A stretch of DNA of 64,000 nucleotides from an uncultured Oscillospiraceae bacterium (lineage in GTDB: Bacteria; Bacillota; Clostridia; Oscillospirales; Acutalibacteraceae): contig UQQZ01000001.1 in assembly GCA_900543305.1 (NCBI GenBank), forward strand, positions 20,035 through 84,034, in the 5' to 3' direction. Shown here piece after piece: positions 28,932 through 36,629 of the stretch (the first letter of the stretch is position 1; the number at the start of each line of letters is the position of its first letter). The notes under the pieces are model-generated. The model had not been told where the DNA came from. It did not search any database and saw nothing but the letters and a program-made list of their open reading frames with translations. A program made the translations under genes and the position numbers.

Positions 28932-29411
28932 TCACTCGACCTTACTGGATGAAAAAATATCTTGATCCGTCGTTTTCGACTTTCGCCTTCGCCTCCAAAA
29001 AGCCAATACCAAACACCCGACAGCAACCCCCGCCGCGTCCAGCACCACATCTTTTACCATGGCTGTTCTCGCGGTAAAAAGCTGGTGAAACTCGTCGCTA
29101 GCTGCAAATGCTGTTCCCAGGATCATAGCGCCGATCCAGGGAGGGATCTTTTTTTGCCAATGGAAGGTTCCCATTAACCCGAAACCCAGCAAAAAATAAA
29201 GTGTGAAATGAGCTCCTTTTCGCACAAAATAATCGAGCGTCTTCATAGCCTCGTCTCCGGGTTCCCACCCAAAAAGACCAGTTGCCCAACGGATCAACCC
29301 CTTGCTTAATTCCTGGGAAGTGGAACCGGACTGGCTGGAGAAGAGAAATGCCAGCACAGCCGTTCCAACAGTCAAAAGAATAAACAGCACAAGGAGTCGT
29401 TTTTGCTTCAT
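28932..29411 (-). CDS. VanZ family membrane protein
   Basis: 159 residues, four hydrophobic segments. The motif RKGAHFTLYFLLGFGLMG and later FAASDEFHQLFTARTAMVKDVVLDAAG are the VanZ signature. VanZ-like proteins bind surface glycans and glycopeptides and are often found in capsule loci. It sits between LCP and the dehydratase. A second VanZ gene lies at 36630, on the other side of the recombinase pair. Confidence 0.85.
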   Translation of the reverse strand: MKQKRLLVLFILLTVGTAVLAFLFSSQSGSTSQELSKGLIRWATGLFGWEPGDEAMKTLDYFVRKGAHFTLYFLLGFGLMGTFHWQKKIPPWIGAMILGTAFAASDEFHQLFTARTAMVKDVVLDAAGVAVGCLVLAFWRRRRKSKTTDQDIFSSSKVE

Positions 29412-29430
29412 GTTTCCCTCAATGGGCTTT

Positions 29431-30453
29431 TCAGCCTTCTCTCACAAATTCATAGAACACATCCATCACTAGATCCTGCAAAGCCTGTTCATCGGGATAA
29501 AACTCCATGAATTCTTCTCCCACGGTTGCCTCTCCTTCCACGGTTCGGATCTCTGAAATCTGATCCTTCCCGAGGCTCTCCCCAATTTGGGAGAGCTCTT
29601 CCACCGTGCAATCAGACACCATGTAATCATTCATTTGCAGAAGGGCATTCAGGATAAATCCCCCATCCTCTCCCGCTTTGGAGGAAAGCTGTTCCTGTAG
29701 AGCGGACATGTATTGACGTTGACGCTCCATCCGGTGCAGGTTGGTGCTGTCTTCCAGGTTTCCACGAGCCCGGACATAGGTCAAAGCCTGTTCTCCACTG
29801 AGGGTTACAGTCTCTCCCTGAACCAGACTTGAATCCACCTGAGAAAAATCGTCCATCACCTTCACCGTGACGCCTCCTACCAGATCATTGAGAATGGCGA
29901 CTCCATCCATGGTCATGGATACATAATGATCAATGGTGATTCCATAGAGAAGTTTGGACACTGCTATTACCGTGTTTTCACAGCTGTCCTCTTCCCCGCT
30001 CCCGTAGGTGTGGGCCAGGGCAAGCTGTCCTGTAAAGGTGCCAGCCGGCTCTCCGGTTACCCCTAAAATTTGAATTTCCGTCATGGTATCCCGGTTCAGT
30101 TGGATGGGCGTACAGGTGCCAGCCTTCCGGTCCAGCACCAACAACAGCAAAAAGTCCGCTTGCTGATCGTTGAGGTAACCTTCCTGCTGAGCTCCCTCGT
30201 ACTTATCTAGACCCAGAAGCAACACTGTCTCCAGATCTTCTCGCCGGGCATACCATGCGCCTTGATAGTAGGTGAGTTCCCGCTCTTCCTCCGAAGCAGA
30301 GGCGTTATCCGTTGAGACATCCTCAGGAACGGAAACCTGTCCTTGAGTCTGATCCCAACGCTGCAGCAGGAGCAATCCCACCAATATCACAAGTATTGCT
30401 GCCAGAAGTACCGCGATCCCTTTCAGCACACGGACATCCAAACGAATTTTCAT
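29431..30453 (-). CDS. LytR-CpsA-Psr (LCP) family glycopolymer ligase
   Basis: 340 residues. One N-terminal transmembrane helix (GIAVLLAAILVILVGLLLL), then the extracytoplasmic LCP domain: LLLGLDK, ADFLLLLVLDRKAG, PIQLNRDTMTEI and the ALTYVRARGNLEDSTN region with conserved Arg. LCP enzymes transfer undecaprenyl-phosphate-linked polymers onto peptidoglycan, so this protein probably anchors the capsule. It begins one base after the sortase-substrate gene, so they are coupled. Confidence 0.88.
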   Translation of the reverse strand: MKIRLDVRVLKGIAVLLAAILVILVGLLLLQRWDQTQGQVSVPEDVSTDNASASEEERELTYYQGAWYARREDLETVLLLGLDKYEGAQQEGYLNDQQADFLLLLVLDRKAGTCTPIQLNRDTMTEIQILGVTGEPAGTFTGQLALAHTYGSGEEDSCENTVIAVSKLLYGITIDHYVSMTMDGVAILNDLVGGVTVKVMDDFSQVDSSLVQGETVTLSGEQALTYVRARGNLEDSTNLHRMERQRQYMSALQEQLSSKAGEDGGFILNALLQMNDYMVSDCTVEELSQIGESLGKDQISEIRTVEGEATVGEEFMEFYPDEQALQDLVMDVFYEFVREG

Positions 30454-30454
30454 C

Positions 30455-31243
30455 TCAGTTCTGAGAACGCTTTTTCCAAACCACCACAGCGCTGGTCACC
30501 GCAATGCAGCCCAGGGTAATGGCGCCCATGCCCAACGCAGGGAACATGTTGTTGTCCCCGGTCTGAGGAGAAGTGGGAGCATTGGCATCGGCGGAAACGC
30601 TGGTATCGGTCTCGGTCTTATCCACCACAAAGGCAATGGGAGACAGACTGTCGAAGGTCACATCCACGGAACCATTAGCATTGCGCACTACCCGGTCATT
30701 CGAAATGACTTCCCAGTTGGACCCCTCGTAGTTGTGGAGCACCAGCAGGGTGGCGGTGGGAGCCAGGTTCAAAGAGAATCGGATGGTGATATTGTTGCCT
30801 TCCTGTGCCAGGAACTCAGCGGCATCCCCATCCAAGGATACGTCGAACACATCACGGACTACCAAATCTTCCACATTGGCTGTGCTGCCCATCTGCTGTA
30901 GGATACCAGCAAGATCCACATCGGGAACCAGATCCGCAATAGTCTCTGCCTGCTGGATCTGTTCAAATGCGTTGGAAAGCATCTCACTGATTTGTTCCGC
31001 TGCCTGAGCCAGGGCAGAAATAGGAGTCACAATCAATTGGCTTGCATCTATGCCGGCCACCTGGTTGCCGTTTGCGTCCCGGATGATCGCGGAAACCTGA
31101 TTACCGTTGTCATCGGTCATGGTTTCCACAGTAGGAGCAGGCTTCTGCTCCACGCTGTTCACAAAATCCACCGCCGCGGAGGCAGGAATGGCCAGCGTGA
31201 CGAACATCATCACTACGACGAGTAATAAAGCGAGCTTTTTCAT
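30455..31243 (-). CDS. Secreted protein with an SPQTG sortase signal
   Basis: 262 residues. It has a clear signal peptide (KKLALLLVVVMMFVTLAIPASA), a mostly polar, Asn/Gln/Val-rich body of unknown fold, and a C-terminal sorting signal: SPQTGD, a hydrophobic helix, and the basic tail KKRSQN. The motif fits the (S/P)PxTG class known for Clostridioides difficile SrtB. The sortase gene is immediately upstream in the operon, so enzyme and substrate form a pair. Function of the body is unknown; a capsule-associated wall protein is the best guess. Confidence 0.75.
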   Translation of the reverse strand: MKKLALLLVVVMMFVTLAIPASAAVDFVNSVEQKPAPTVETMTDDNGNQVSAIIRDANGNQVAGIDASQLIVTPISALAQAAEQISEMLSNAFEQIQQAETIADLVPDVDLAGILQQMGSTANVEDLVVRDVFDVSLDGDAAEFLAQEGNNITIRFSLNLAPTATLLVLHNYEGSNWEVISNDRVVRNANGSVDVTFDSLSPIAFVVDKTETDTSVSADANAPTSPQTGDNNMFPALGMGAITLGCIAVTSAVVVWKKRSQN

Positions 31244-31272
31244 GGGAATTCATCCTTTCCTATTTGGGGAGA

Positions 31273-32067
31273 TTAATCTATCACAGTCTGGCAAACCGCC
31301 AGAACTAGATATCGTTTTTGAGAATTGCCTGCCAAACAGGTTGACAGAACCAAAATTTTATCCTCAGCGGAAACGGTAACCGAATCGCTAAACTGAGCAC
31401 CAATTTCCCTAACTTCATACACACTGTTTAAAAACGCAGTGACCCGTCGGGGATCGGAACTATCGTAGTTGTAAAGAATATGGCGGTTGTCATAGGGAAC
31501 AGCAGCAAACACTCTATAATGCAGCTCCCTCTCCGGCAGGTAGACTACAATCTCTCCGTAATCCTCCAGGGCACTTTCCTGAGAGTAGGTCTCCTGGAGC
31601 TTTCCAAACATGGTTCCCGCGTGCATCTGATGGCCATAGGCCACCGTAATGGGATCTTCCATGGTAGTGGTATTGTAGGTGCTTTCGGTAAAGATAGCTC
31701 CGGCAGAGCTTTCATTGCCGTCACTGTCGTGAGTCAGATAGAAGGCATCGTCCCCTTCCCGCTGGACCAGAGGGAAATCAAACTCCGTTCCTGGGATCCG
31801 CAGCCAACCGTAAATATCCGGGTTGGTGGCTTGAAGAGATGCAAAATCAATGGGGCTGACATACGGTTCTTCCTGAGAGGAGGTCTCCTGAGAAGAGGCT
31901 GCAGACTCCGATTCGGGCTGTGGAGTGGGATCCTGAGAAACAGAAGGAACGGGATCCGGATCCGCTGTCTCCGGCTTCTCTCCTCCGCCCTGCAGAAGCA
32001 TCACCCCGCAAACCACACAGAGCACACCTAACACTCCAATCAGTATCGCCAGGGTTCGCTTTTTCAT
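31273..32067 (-). CDS. Class B sortase
   Basis: 264 residues from ATG 32067, which overlaps the cpsB stop (ATGA). N-terminal membrane helix (TLAILIGVLGVLCVVCGVML), a Ser/Pro/Glu-rich linker, then the sortase fold with catalytic His in AYGHQMH, Cys in LVLSTCLAG and Arg in QKRYLV. YGWLRIPGTEFDFPLVQ is typical of class B. It cleaves between Thr and Gly of the sorting motif and joins the protein to the wall; the likely substrate is encoded just downstream. The long upstream frame extension (to 32349) is antisense-like and rejected. Confidence 0.88.
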   Translation of the reverse strand: MKKRTLAILIGVLGVLCVVCGVMLLQGGGEKPETADPDPVPSVSQDPTPQPESESAASSQETSSQEEPYVSPIDFASLQATNPDIYGWLRIPGTEFDFPLVQREGDDAFYLTHDSDGNESSAGAIFTESTYNTTTMEDPITVAYGHQMHAGTMFGKLQETYSQESALEDYGEIVVYLPERELHYRVFAAVPYDNRHILYNYDSSDPRRVTAFLNSVYEVREIGAQFSDSVTVSAEDKILVLSTCLAGNSQKRYLVLAVCQTVID

Positions 32068-32768
32068 GGAGCACTCCCAGCTTTCAGCAGTTCCACGGTG
32101 CGGCGTTGGAAATTCCGCAAAGCGTCCCTGCCCAGGGATTTCTCTATTACTTCCATAGCATCTCCCAACCGAGGGGGCCTTGTAGTCATATTGTGTGCAT
32201 CTGAACCTAACATATGGATCTCTCCCTTCTGGAGCATCCGAAGAGCTTTCCGCTTCGTTCTCCAGGACAGGAAGAAGGAAGCATTGCATTGCATCCAAAC
32301 ACCGGACCGTTGCAAGGTGCGGATCACCTGCTTGGATTGGGCGCTCCAATACCGCTCCACATGGGCCAAAAGGACTTGGGTTTCTTTGTGGCTCTGAATC
32401 TCCAGAACCTCGTCTACCATCCGTTTACTCCAGGTACAAAAGGGCATTTCCAACAGCAACACGGGGGATCCCTCCAGTCTGAGGAAATCCAACTCCTCCG
32501 TCCGGGACATACCTTCGAAATACCTGACCTCCGCTCCCAAGACGATCTTGGGAAATCCCGGCTTTAACCGGCTGCGCAATGCTTCCACCGAAACTCTCCT
32601 GCGGCGAAGAAACTGGGAGGGAGTTTGTTCCGTGGCGTAAAAATGGGGCGTGGCTACCATCCATTTCACTCCTTGACGGGCAGAAGCTTCCAGCATCTGC
32701 AAACTCTCTGCCACATTGCGGCTGCCGTCATCCAATCCCGGTAAAATATGAGAATGTAGATCAATCAT
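32064..32768 (-). CDS. cpsB: CpsB-type PHP-family tyrosine phosphatase
   Basis: 234 residues. IDLHSHILPGLDDGS at the N-terminus is the metal-binding start of PHP-domain CpsB/YwqE phosphatases; WMVATPHFYATE, VLLAHVERYW and MLGSDAHN complete the metal site. It removes phosphate from the Tyr cluster of CpsD and so controls capsule chain length or export. It overlaps cpsD and the sortase gene by four bases each. Confidence 0.92.
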   Translation of the reverse strand: MIDLHSHILPGLDDGSRNVAESLQMLEASARQGVKWMVATPHFYATEQTPSQFLRRRRVSVEALRSRLKPGFPKIVLGAEVRYFEGMSRTEELDFLRLEGSPVLLLEMPFCTWSKRMVDEVLEIQSHKETQVLLAHVERYWSAQSKQVIRTLQRSGVWMQCNASFFLSWRTKRKALRMLQKGEIHMLGSDAHNMTTRPPRLGDAMEVIEKSLGRDALRNFQRRTVELLKAGSAP

Positions 32769-33568
32769 GAATTCGTTGTCTCTTGTTTCTGCTTGTTTTC
32801 CCTGTTTTCTTGGTTGTTACCATACCCATAGCCATACTCATACCCATAGCCGTACTGCTTATAGTACCGTTTGTAATACCGCTTCCGGCCTGTCTCTGCC
32901 CCGTTGACGCCGGTCATGACAAATCCCAGAATCTTGGCATCTACAAATCGAAGCTGCCGCACGGCTTCCGCCAAGGCTCGGCGGTTACTATAATTTTGCC
33001 GGACTACCAAAATCATTCCGTCCACCAGCTTCGAGACCACCAAGGGATCCGAAACCGCATTGACCGGCGGTAGATCCAACAGAATGAAATCAAAATCTTT
33101 GCACAACACATCCATGGTAATGCGCATTTGCTCGGAACCCAACAGCTCCGAAGGATTGGGAGGAATATCCCCCGCAGTAATCACCCACAAATTTTTATGC
33201 AAACCAGACTTTTGCAAGACTTCCGCGCCGTTGCACTGACCTGCCAAAAGATTGGAAATTCCCTTGGTGTTGGATAAATTCAACCGCTTGGACAAGGTGG
33301 GAAGACGCATGTCTCCTTCCACCACCAATACATACTTGCCGGTTTCTGCAATGGAATAGGCAAGATTCAGCGTGGTGGTGCTCTTTCCCTCACCACGCAC
33401 CGAACTGGTTACGCCAACCACCCGGCAGCCTTGACCTTCCGCCAGGGCAAATTCCAAATTGGTACGGAGCAACTTGTAGGCTTCTGAGGCGGCAAAATTC
33501 AGGCGGTCGCCGATCATGACGCCATACTCCTGACTGGAAAGCTCCGCCATCTTCTTTTTCTTATTCAT
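32765..33568 (-). CDS. cpsD: CpsD-type BY-kinase (tyrosine autokinase)
   Basis: 267 residues. Walker A TSSVRGEGKST (about 54-64), a Walker A' region EGDMRLP, and Walker B FILLDLPPV. The C-terminus is a Tyr-rich tail of more than ten tyrosines alternating with Lys/Gly (from about residue 230), which is the autophosphorylated cluster. With CpsC as membrane activator it forms the polysaccharide co-polymerase complex. It overlaps cpsC and cpsB by four bases each. Confidence 0.92.
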   Translation of the reverse strand: MNKKKKMAELSSQEYGVMIGDRLNFAASEAYKLLRTNLEFALAEGQGCRVVGVTSSVRGEGKSTTTLNLAYSIAETGKYVLVVEGDMRLPTLSKRLNLSNTKGISNLLAGQCNGAEVLQKSGLHKNLWVITAGDIPPNPSELLGSEQMRITMDVLCKDFDFILLDLPPVNAVSDPLVVSKLVDGMILVVRQNYSNRRALAEAVRQLRFVDAKILGFVMTGVNGAETGRKRYYKRYYKQYGYGYEYGYGYGNNQENRENKQKQETTNS

Positions 33569-34332
33569 GGATTCTCCCCCTTCCCCGCTGCGCTATTACC
33601 GCTATCCCGGTAATAATTCTCCCGGCTCTTGGAAAGTAAGTCGGGCACAGCGGCCAACAAGGGCAGATCGAAGGTTTCCCGGACATAATCTTCATCTCGG
33701 ATCTGTTCATCAAAAAGCTCGAATAGGATGATCACACCGCAGCTGATCACGGCGCCCAAGAGCAAACCAATCATGGTATACCGGGAAATACTGGGAGAAG
33801 ACTTGTGGGAAGGAACCACGGCGTAATCCACAATCTTCGCGGAGCTCCCGTCGATAATCTGAGAAATCCGCTCTGGCAATAGATCCGCAATGGTGTTGGC
33901 AAGCTTTTCCGCTTCCTGTGGATCGGCACTTGTCACCTGAATTTCAAATACCTCTGTAGAGTTGACAGCTCCGGCAGTAATCATTCCCGAAAGCTGTTCA
34001 TATGTATAGGGAACATCTGCCGCCTCAATAACCTCTTCCAAGGTGCCCCGGGTTTTCAAAATCACCAGGTAGGTTTCCACCAAGCTTTGGGCAGCGTTCA
34101 AGTCACTTAAATCCACCTGAGTACTGCCCACGGAAACGGAACTGTTATTTACATACATCATGGCGCTGGCCTGATACAGAGGCGTAACAAGAAAGTAGGC
34201 GTAAGAAAACGCTGCGCCGCCACAAATAATCATGGCCAACACAATCGCCCACGCCCGCCGCCACAGAGCCTTCGCCAGTTGCACCAGGTCTATCACCATC
34301 ACATCGTCTTTTTCTCTTACGGGTTTCTCCAC
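33565..34332 (-). CDS. cpsC: CpsC-type Wzz chain-length regulator
   Basis: 255 residues. It has two membrane helices (AWAIVLAMIICGGAAFSYAYF near residue 40 and MIGLLLGAVISCGVIILF near 190) flanking an extracytoplasmic domain, the Wzz/CpsC topology, and lacks its own kinase domain; the kinase is the separate CpsD. GTG 34332 follows GGAG by eight bases. It regulates polymer length and activates CpsD. Confidence 0.9.
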   Translation of the reverse strand: MEKPVREKDDVMVIDLVQLAKALWRRAWAIVLAMIICGGAAFSYAYFLVTPLYQASAMMYVNNSSVSVGSTQVDLSDLNAAQSLVETYLVILKTRGTLEEVIEAADVPYTYEQLSGMITAGAVNSTEVFEIQVTSADPQEAEKLANTIADLLPERISQIIDGSSAKIVDYAVVPSHKSSPSISRYTMIGLLLGAVISCGVIILFELFDEQIRDEDYVRETFDLPLLAAVPDLLSKSRENYYRDSGNSAAGKGENP

Positions 34333-34377
34333 TGGATCTTCTCCTTTTCAGTTCTCCGGTTCATAACATCCTATCCG

Positions 34378-35247
34378 TTAAAAAGCACTGGGATAATTTT
34401 CCGCACAGTAAGTTTCTTCTTTCCAATCCGTGCTCATTTGCTCGTCTTCTAACAGCTTGTCATAAGTTTGATCCACCAGCTCCGCCAGGTTGGCCAGGAT
34501 TTTTTCCCTTGTGGCAGAATACAGCTTGTGAAGGTACCGAGGGTTGCATTTCTCCGGCTCCACCTTGGCGTCCAAGGACAAGCTTTGAATTAGCTCAGTC
34601 ACCACAGTCCGGCGAATGGGCTTCCCATTCCGGCCCAGGAATACGGGGCCTTCCCGCAATCCCGACTGACGGATATAGTCCATCAATTCCTTCTGAACAC
34701 AGGGAGAAATACGGATCGTCCGCTTTACTCCACTGGGATATACCACCAAATAGCCAGCGACTACTGCTTCTACCGTTAAGCTGGGAAGCTCCTGCACCGT
34801 AAGGCCTGTTGTAGCAAAGATCTTTACCAAAAGATAGGCCCGTTTTTTCCCCAAGGACCGCGCTGCAGATAACAGCCGAAGATATTCCCCCCGAGACAAT
34901 TCCCGAGGCGTCTCCTCTGCTCCCACAGGCAGTTGGGTGGTGGACTGAAACTCTCGCAAACCCACAAACTCCAGAAACCCATTGACAGATGAACAAAGCA
35001 AATTGACCGTTCGAGGCATATATCCCTGTTCCAACAGGTCGCCCTGAAAACGGTCCATATCTCCTTTGCAGAGAACCTTGTCTTCTGGCAGCCAAGCAAA
35101 AAACTTGGTCAGACCTCTTTGGTAGCTGTCGATGGTCCCTGGTGAATACTTTCGGGAAACCAACTCATCCAGATAAGATTGCACACTTTCCCAGGTAATG
35201 CGACTTTCATCCCCATTGAACTCTGGACCAGATACCGGGTCTTCCAC
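34378..35247 (-). CDS. Degenerate tyrosine-recombinase homologue heading the capsule operon
   Basis: 289 residues. An N-terminal SAM-like core-binding domain (SYLDELVSRKYSPGTIDSYQ) and a catalytic-domain scaffold are clear and align with the 281-residue recombinase at 35602. The catalytic residues are gone: ATTGLTVQEL has Thr150 where the first Arg belongs, NPRYLHK swaps the His-x-x-Arg box, and no LGHxxxxTT...Y segment is present. It may still bind DNA and act as a regulator or recombination accessory. GTG 35247 has a strong GAGGAGAGG six bases upstream; an upstream extension to 35526 reads through hairpins and is rejected. It lies 45 bases before cpsC. Confidence 0.8.
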   Translation of the reverse strand: MEDPVSGPEFNGDESRITWESVQSYLDELVSRKYSPGTIDSYQRGLTKFFAWLPEDKVLCKGDMDRFQGDLLEQGYMPRTVNLLCSSVNGFLEFVGLREFQSTTQLPVGAEETPRELSRGEYLRLLSAARSLGKKRAYLLVKIFATTGLTVQELPSLTVEAVVAGYLVVYPSGVKRTIRISPCVQKELMDYIRQSGLREGPVFLGRNGKPIRRTVVTELIQSLSLDAKVEPEKCNPRYLHKLYSATREKILANLAELVDQTYDKLLEDEQMSTDWKEETYCAENYPSAF

Positions 35248-35270
35248 TGCAATCCTCTCCTCAAGTTTAT

Positions 35271-35290
35271 GACAATATTTACATATTGTC
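35271..35290. repeat. 20-bp palindrome, left copy of a repeat pair
   Basis: GACAATAT-TTAC-ATATTGTC: perfect 8-bp arms around four bases. A second copy is at 35522-35541. The reverse complement of this copy matches the other at 17 of 20 positions, including the central GTAA, so the two sites are in inverted orientation by their centres. Candidate recombinase core site or regulator operator; it lies 24 bases before the GTG of the degenerate recombinase gene. Confidence 0.6.
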
Positions 35291-35341
35291 TTATTTATCG
35301 TAATAGTAAAACTGGCATCTCCCTTTAAAAAATAAAATAAA

Positions 35342-35377
35342 TGCCCATATTCTCCTAAATTTAGAAAAATATGGGCA
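35342..35377 (-). terminator. Hairpin with T-rich tract in the capsule leader
   Basis: 10-bp stem TGCCCATATT / AATATGGGCA (35342-35351 and 35368-35377) with an inner CTAAA/TTTAG. On the minus strand it is followed by a T-rich run (about 35327-35341), so it could stop transcription toward the capsule genes unless antiterminated or inverted. Confidence 0.55.
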
Positions 35378-35387
35378 AAGTAATTAG

Positions 35388-35422
35388 GCCGAAGAGAAAA
35401 AATTGCCTCTTTCGGCTTTTTT
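35388..35422 (+). terminator. Plus-strand intrinsic terminator in the capsule leader
   Basis: Stem GCCGAAGAG / CTCTTTCGGC (35388-35396 and 35407-35416, one bulged A) followed by six T. It is oriented against plus-strand transcription although no plus-strand gene precedes it. On the minus strand it would read as a hairpin without a following T-run. Confidence 0.55.
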
Positions 35423-35447
35423 GGCGTGCTCTGATAATAATTTTCAC

Positions 35448-35476
35448 TTGCTCTTTTTGGGGTAGTATGATAAAAT
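35448..35476 (+). promoter_or_regulatory. Promoter-like element pointing away from the capsule operon
   Basis: TTGCTC (35448-35453), 17-base spacer, TAAAAT (35471-35476). It lies between the two palindromic repeats and faces the 3' end of the intact recombinase gene, which is on the other strand. If the segment inverted it would face the capsule genes with its -10 about 90 bases before the GTG. The -35 is weak. Confidence 0.4.
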
Positions 35477-35521
35477 ATAAAAGCCGGTAGCGAAAAAATC
35501 GGCTTATAGGAAGCTAAACCT

Positions 35522-35541
35522 GACAATTTGTAAATTTTGTT
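35522..35541. repeat. 20-bp imperfect palindrome, right copy of the repeat pair
   Basis: GACAATTT-GTAA-ATTTTGTT, partner of 35271-35290; 231 bases lie between the two copies and hold two hairpins and a promoter-like element. The flanking TATTTAT seven bases out also recurs after the left copy, in direct orientation, so the true orientation of the pair is ambiguous. Confidence 0.55.
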
Positions 35542-35601
35542 CTATTTATTGTGCCAATGAATCCTTGGCTTTTTTCGTTATCACAGGCTCCCCCACAATT
35601 C

Positions 35602-36447
35602 TTACAGAACCAGTCTTAATCGCTCCAGGGTATAAGCGTGTTCCGCGCCTGTGGAGATCAGATAAATGCGGGTGGTTTCCATGCTGGAATGTCCCAGAAC
35701 ATCTGCCAGCTTGGCAACGTCGGGACAGACCTTATAAAAGATTCTGGCAAACAAGTGACGAAGATTGTGGGGAAACACCTTGGATGCCGCTACCCCAGCC
35801 TTGCTACAGAGAGCTTTCATCTGTGCCCAAATCTGTTTCCGGGAAAGACTCGTTCCGTTTCTGGTGAGAAAGATCTCCCCAGAGACGGTTTTTTGTTTCT
35901 TGGCGTATTGCAGCAATTTCTTCCGCAATTTTCCAGGAATCAAAATGGTGCGAATTTTTCCTTTGAGAGAGATCTCTGCCCGCCCCTGGTTCAAGGCCTC
36001 CACAGTGATATACTTGACCTCGGACACCCGGATACCCGTCCCGCAGATCGTCTCCATCAGAAGCACCAAGCGCTCCTGTCCCAATGTCTTTGCAGTGTGC
36101 AGCAGGCGGTTGTATTCCCCTCGGGTCAACTCCTTGTTGTCATCCCGGAACAGTCTTCTTTGCAGGCGCAATGTCTTCACGCGGTATTCTCGCCACCCCA
36201 TGAAATCAAAAAATCGGTTGATGGATACCACCATGGAATTGATGGTTCCCGGACAATAATTTTTGGAAAGCAGATGTTCTTTCCAGGCTGCCGCCCGTTC
36301 TTTGGACACTTCTTGGTCCCCAAGCCAAAGGGCAAACTCCCGAACATGACGCAAATAATTCTCAATGGTCCCTGAGCTTCGCTCGTCCTCCTGTAAATGC
36401 CGGCAAAAGGCCTGGATCTCTGTAGATGTGATACAATGGTCATTCAT
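35602..36447 (-). CDS. Tyrosine recombinase, XerC/D-like
   Basis: 281 residues, catalytically complete: Arg140 in GTGIRVSEV, Lys164 in the beta-hairpin KGKIRTI, His227 and Arg230 in PHNLRHLFA, His253 in LGHSSMETT and nucleophile Tyr262. The N-terminal core-binding domain is normal. ATG 36447 has GAGAGAGG eight bases upstream. It is the paralogue of the degenerate protein at 34378 and lies directly upstream of the capsule leader. Likely acts on the repeat pair there (inference); alternatives are a mobile-element integrase or a Xer-like resolvase, though no element ends are seen. Confidence 0.88.
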   Translation of the reverse strand: MNDHCITSTEIQAFCRHLQEDERSSGTIENYLRHVREFALWLGDQEVSKERAAAWKEHLLSKNYCPGTINSMVVSINRFFDFMGWREYRVKTLRLQRRLFRDDNKELTRGEYNRLLHTAKTLGQERLVLLMETICGTGIRVSEVKYITVEALNQGRAEISLKGKIRTILIPGKLRKKLLQYAKKQKTVSGEIFLTRNGTSLSRKQIWAQMKALCSKAGVAASKVFPHNLRHLFARIFYKVCPDVAKLADVLGHSSMETTRIYLISTGAEHAYTLERLRLVL

Positions 36448-36586
36448 ACAATTTTCCTCTCTCCATTAAAGTACCATTATTTTTCCACATTCCCATCAGG
36501 CTATGCCCTGTCCTCTTTCTTTCCAATGGGCGAATTTTAATTTTTTCTGAATATTTTAATATGACACTCACCTTCTCTGGAAGGAT

Positions 36587-36596
36587 GTGGTATAAT
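36587..36596 (+). promoter_or_regulatory. Extended -10 promoter of the second VanZ gene
   Basis: TGTGGTATAAT: TATAAT at 36591-36596 with an upstream TG. No good -35 lies 17 bases before. It is 33 bases before the ATG at 36630. Confidence 0.5.
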
Positions 36597-36629
36597 TCTA
36601 CATCATATCCCCTTTAGGAGGCTTTGTCC

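Noticed and set aside
32068..32349. Long N-terminal extension of the sortase
   Set aside because: It overlaps cpsB entirely, and the true start overlaps the cpsB stop as ATGA right before a membrane anchor.
35248..35526. N-terminal extension of the degenerate recombinase
   Set aside because: It translates the hairpins and palindromes of the leader; the GTG with GAGGAGAGG gives a family-like length.
35271..35541. IS or transposon ends at the palindromes
   Set aside because: The 231 bp between them has no transposase and the recombinases lie outside; no target duplication was found.
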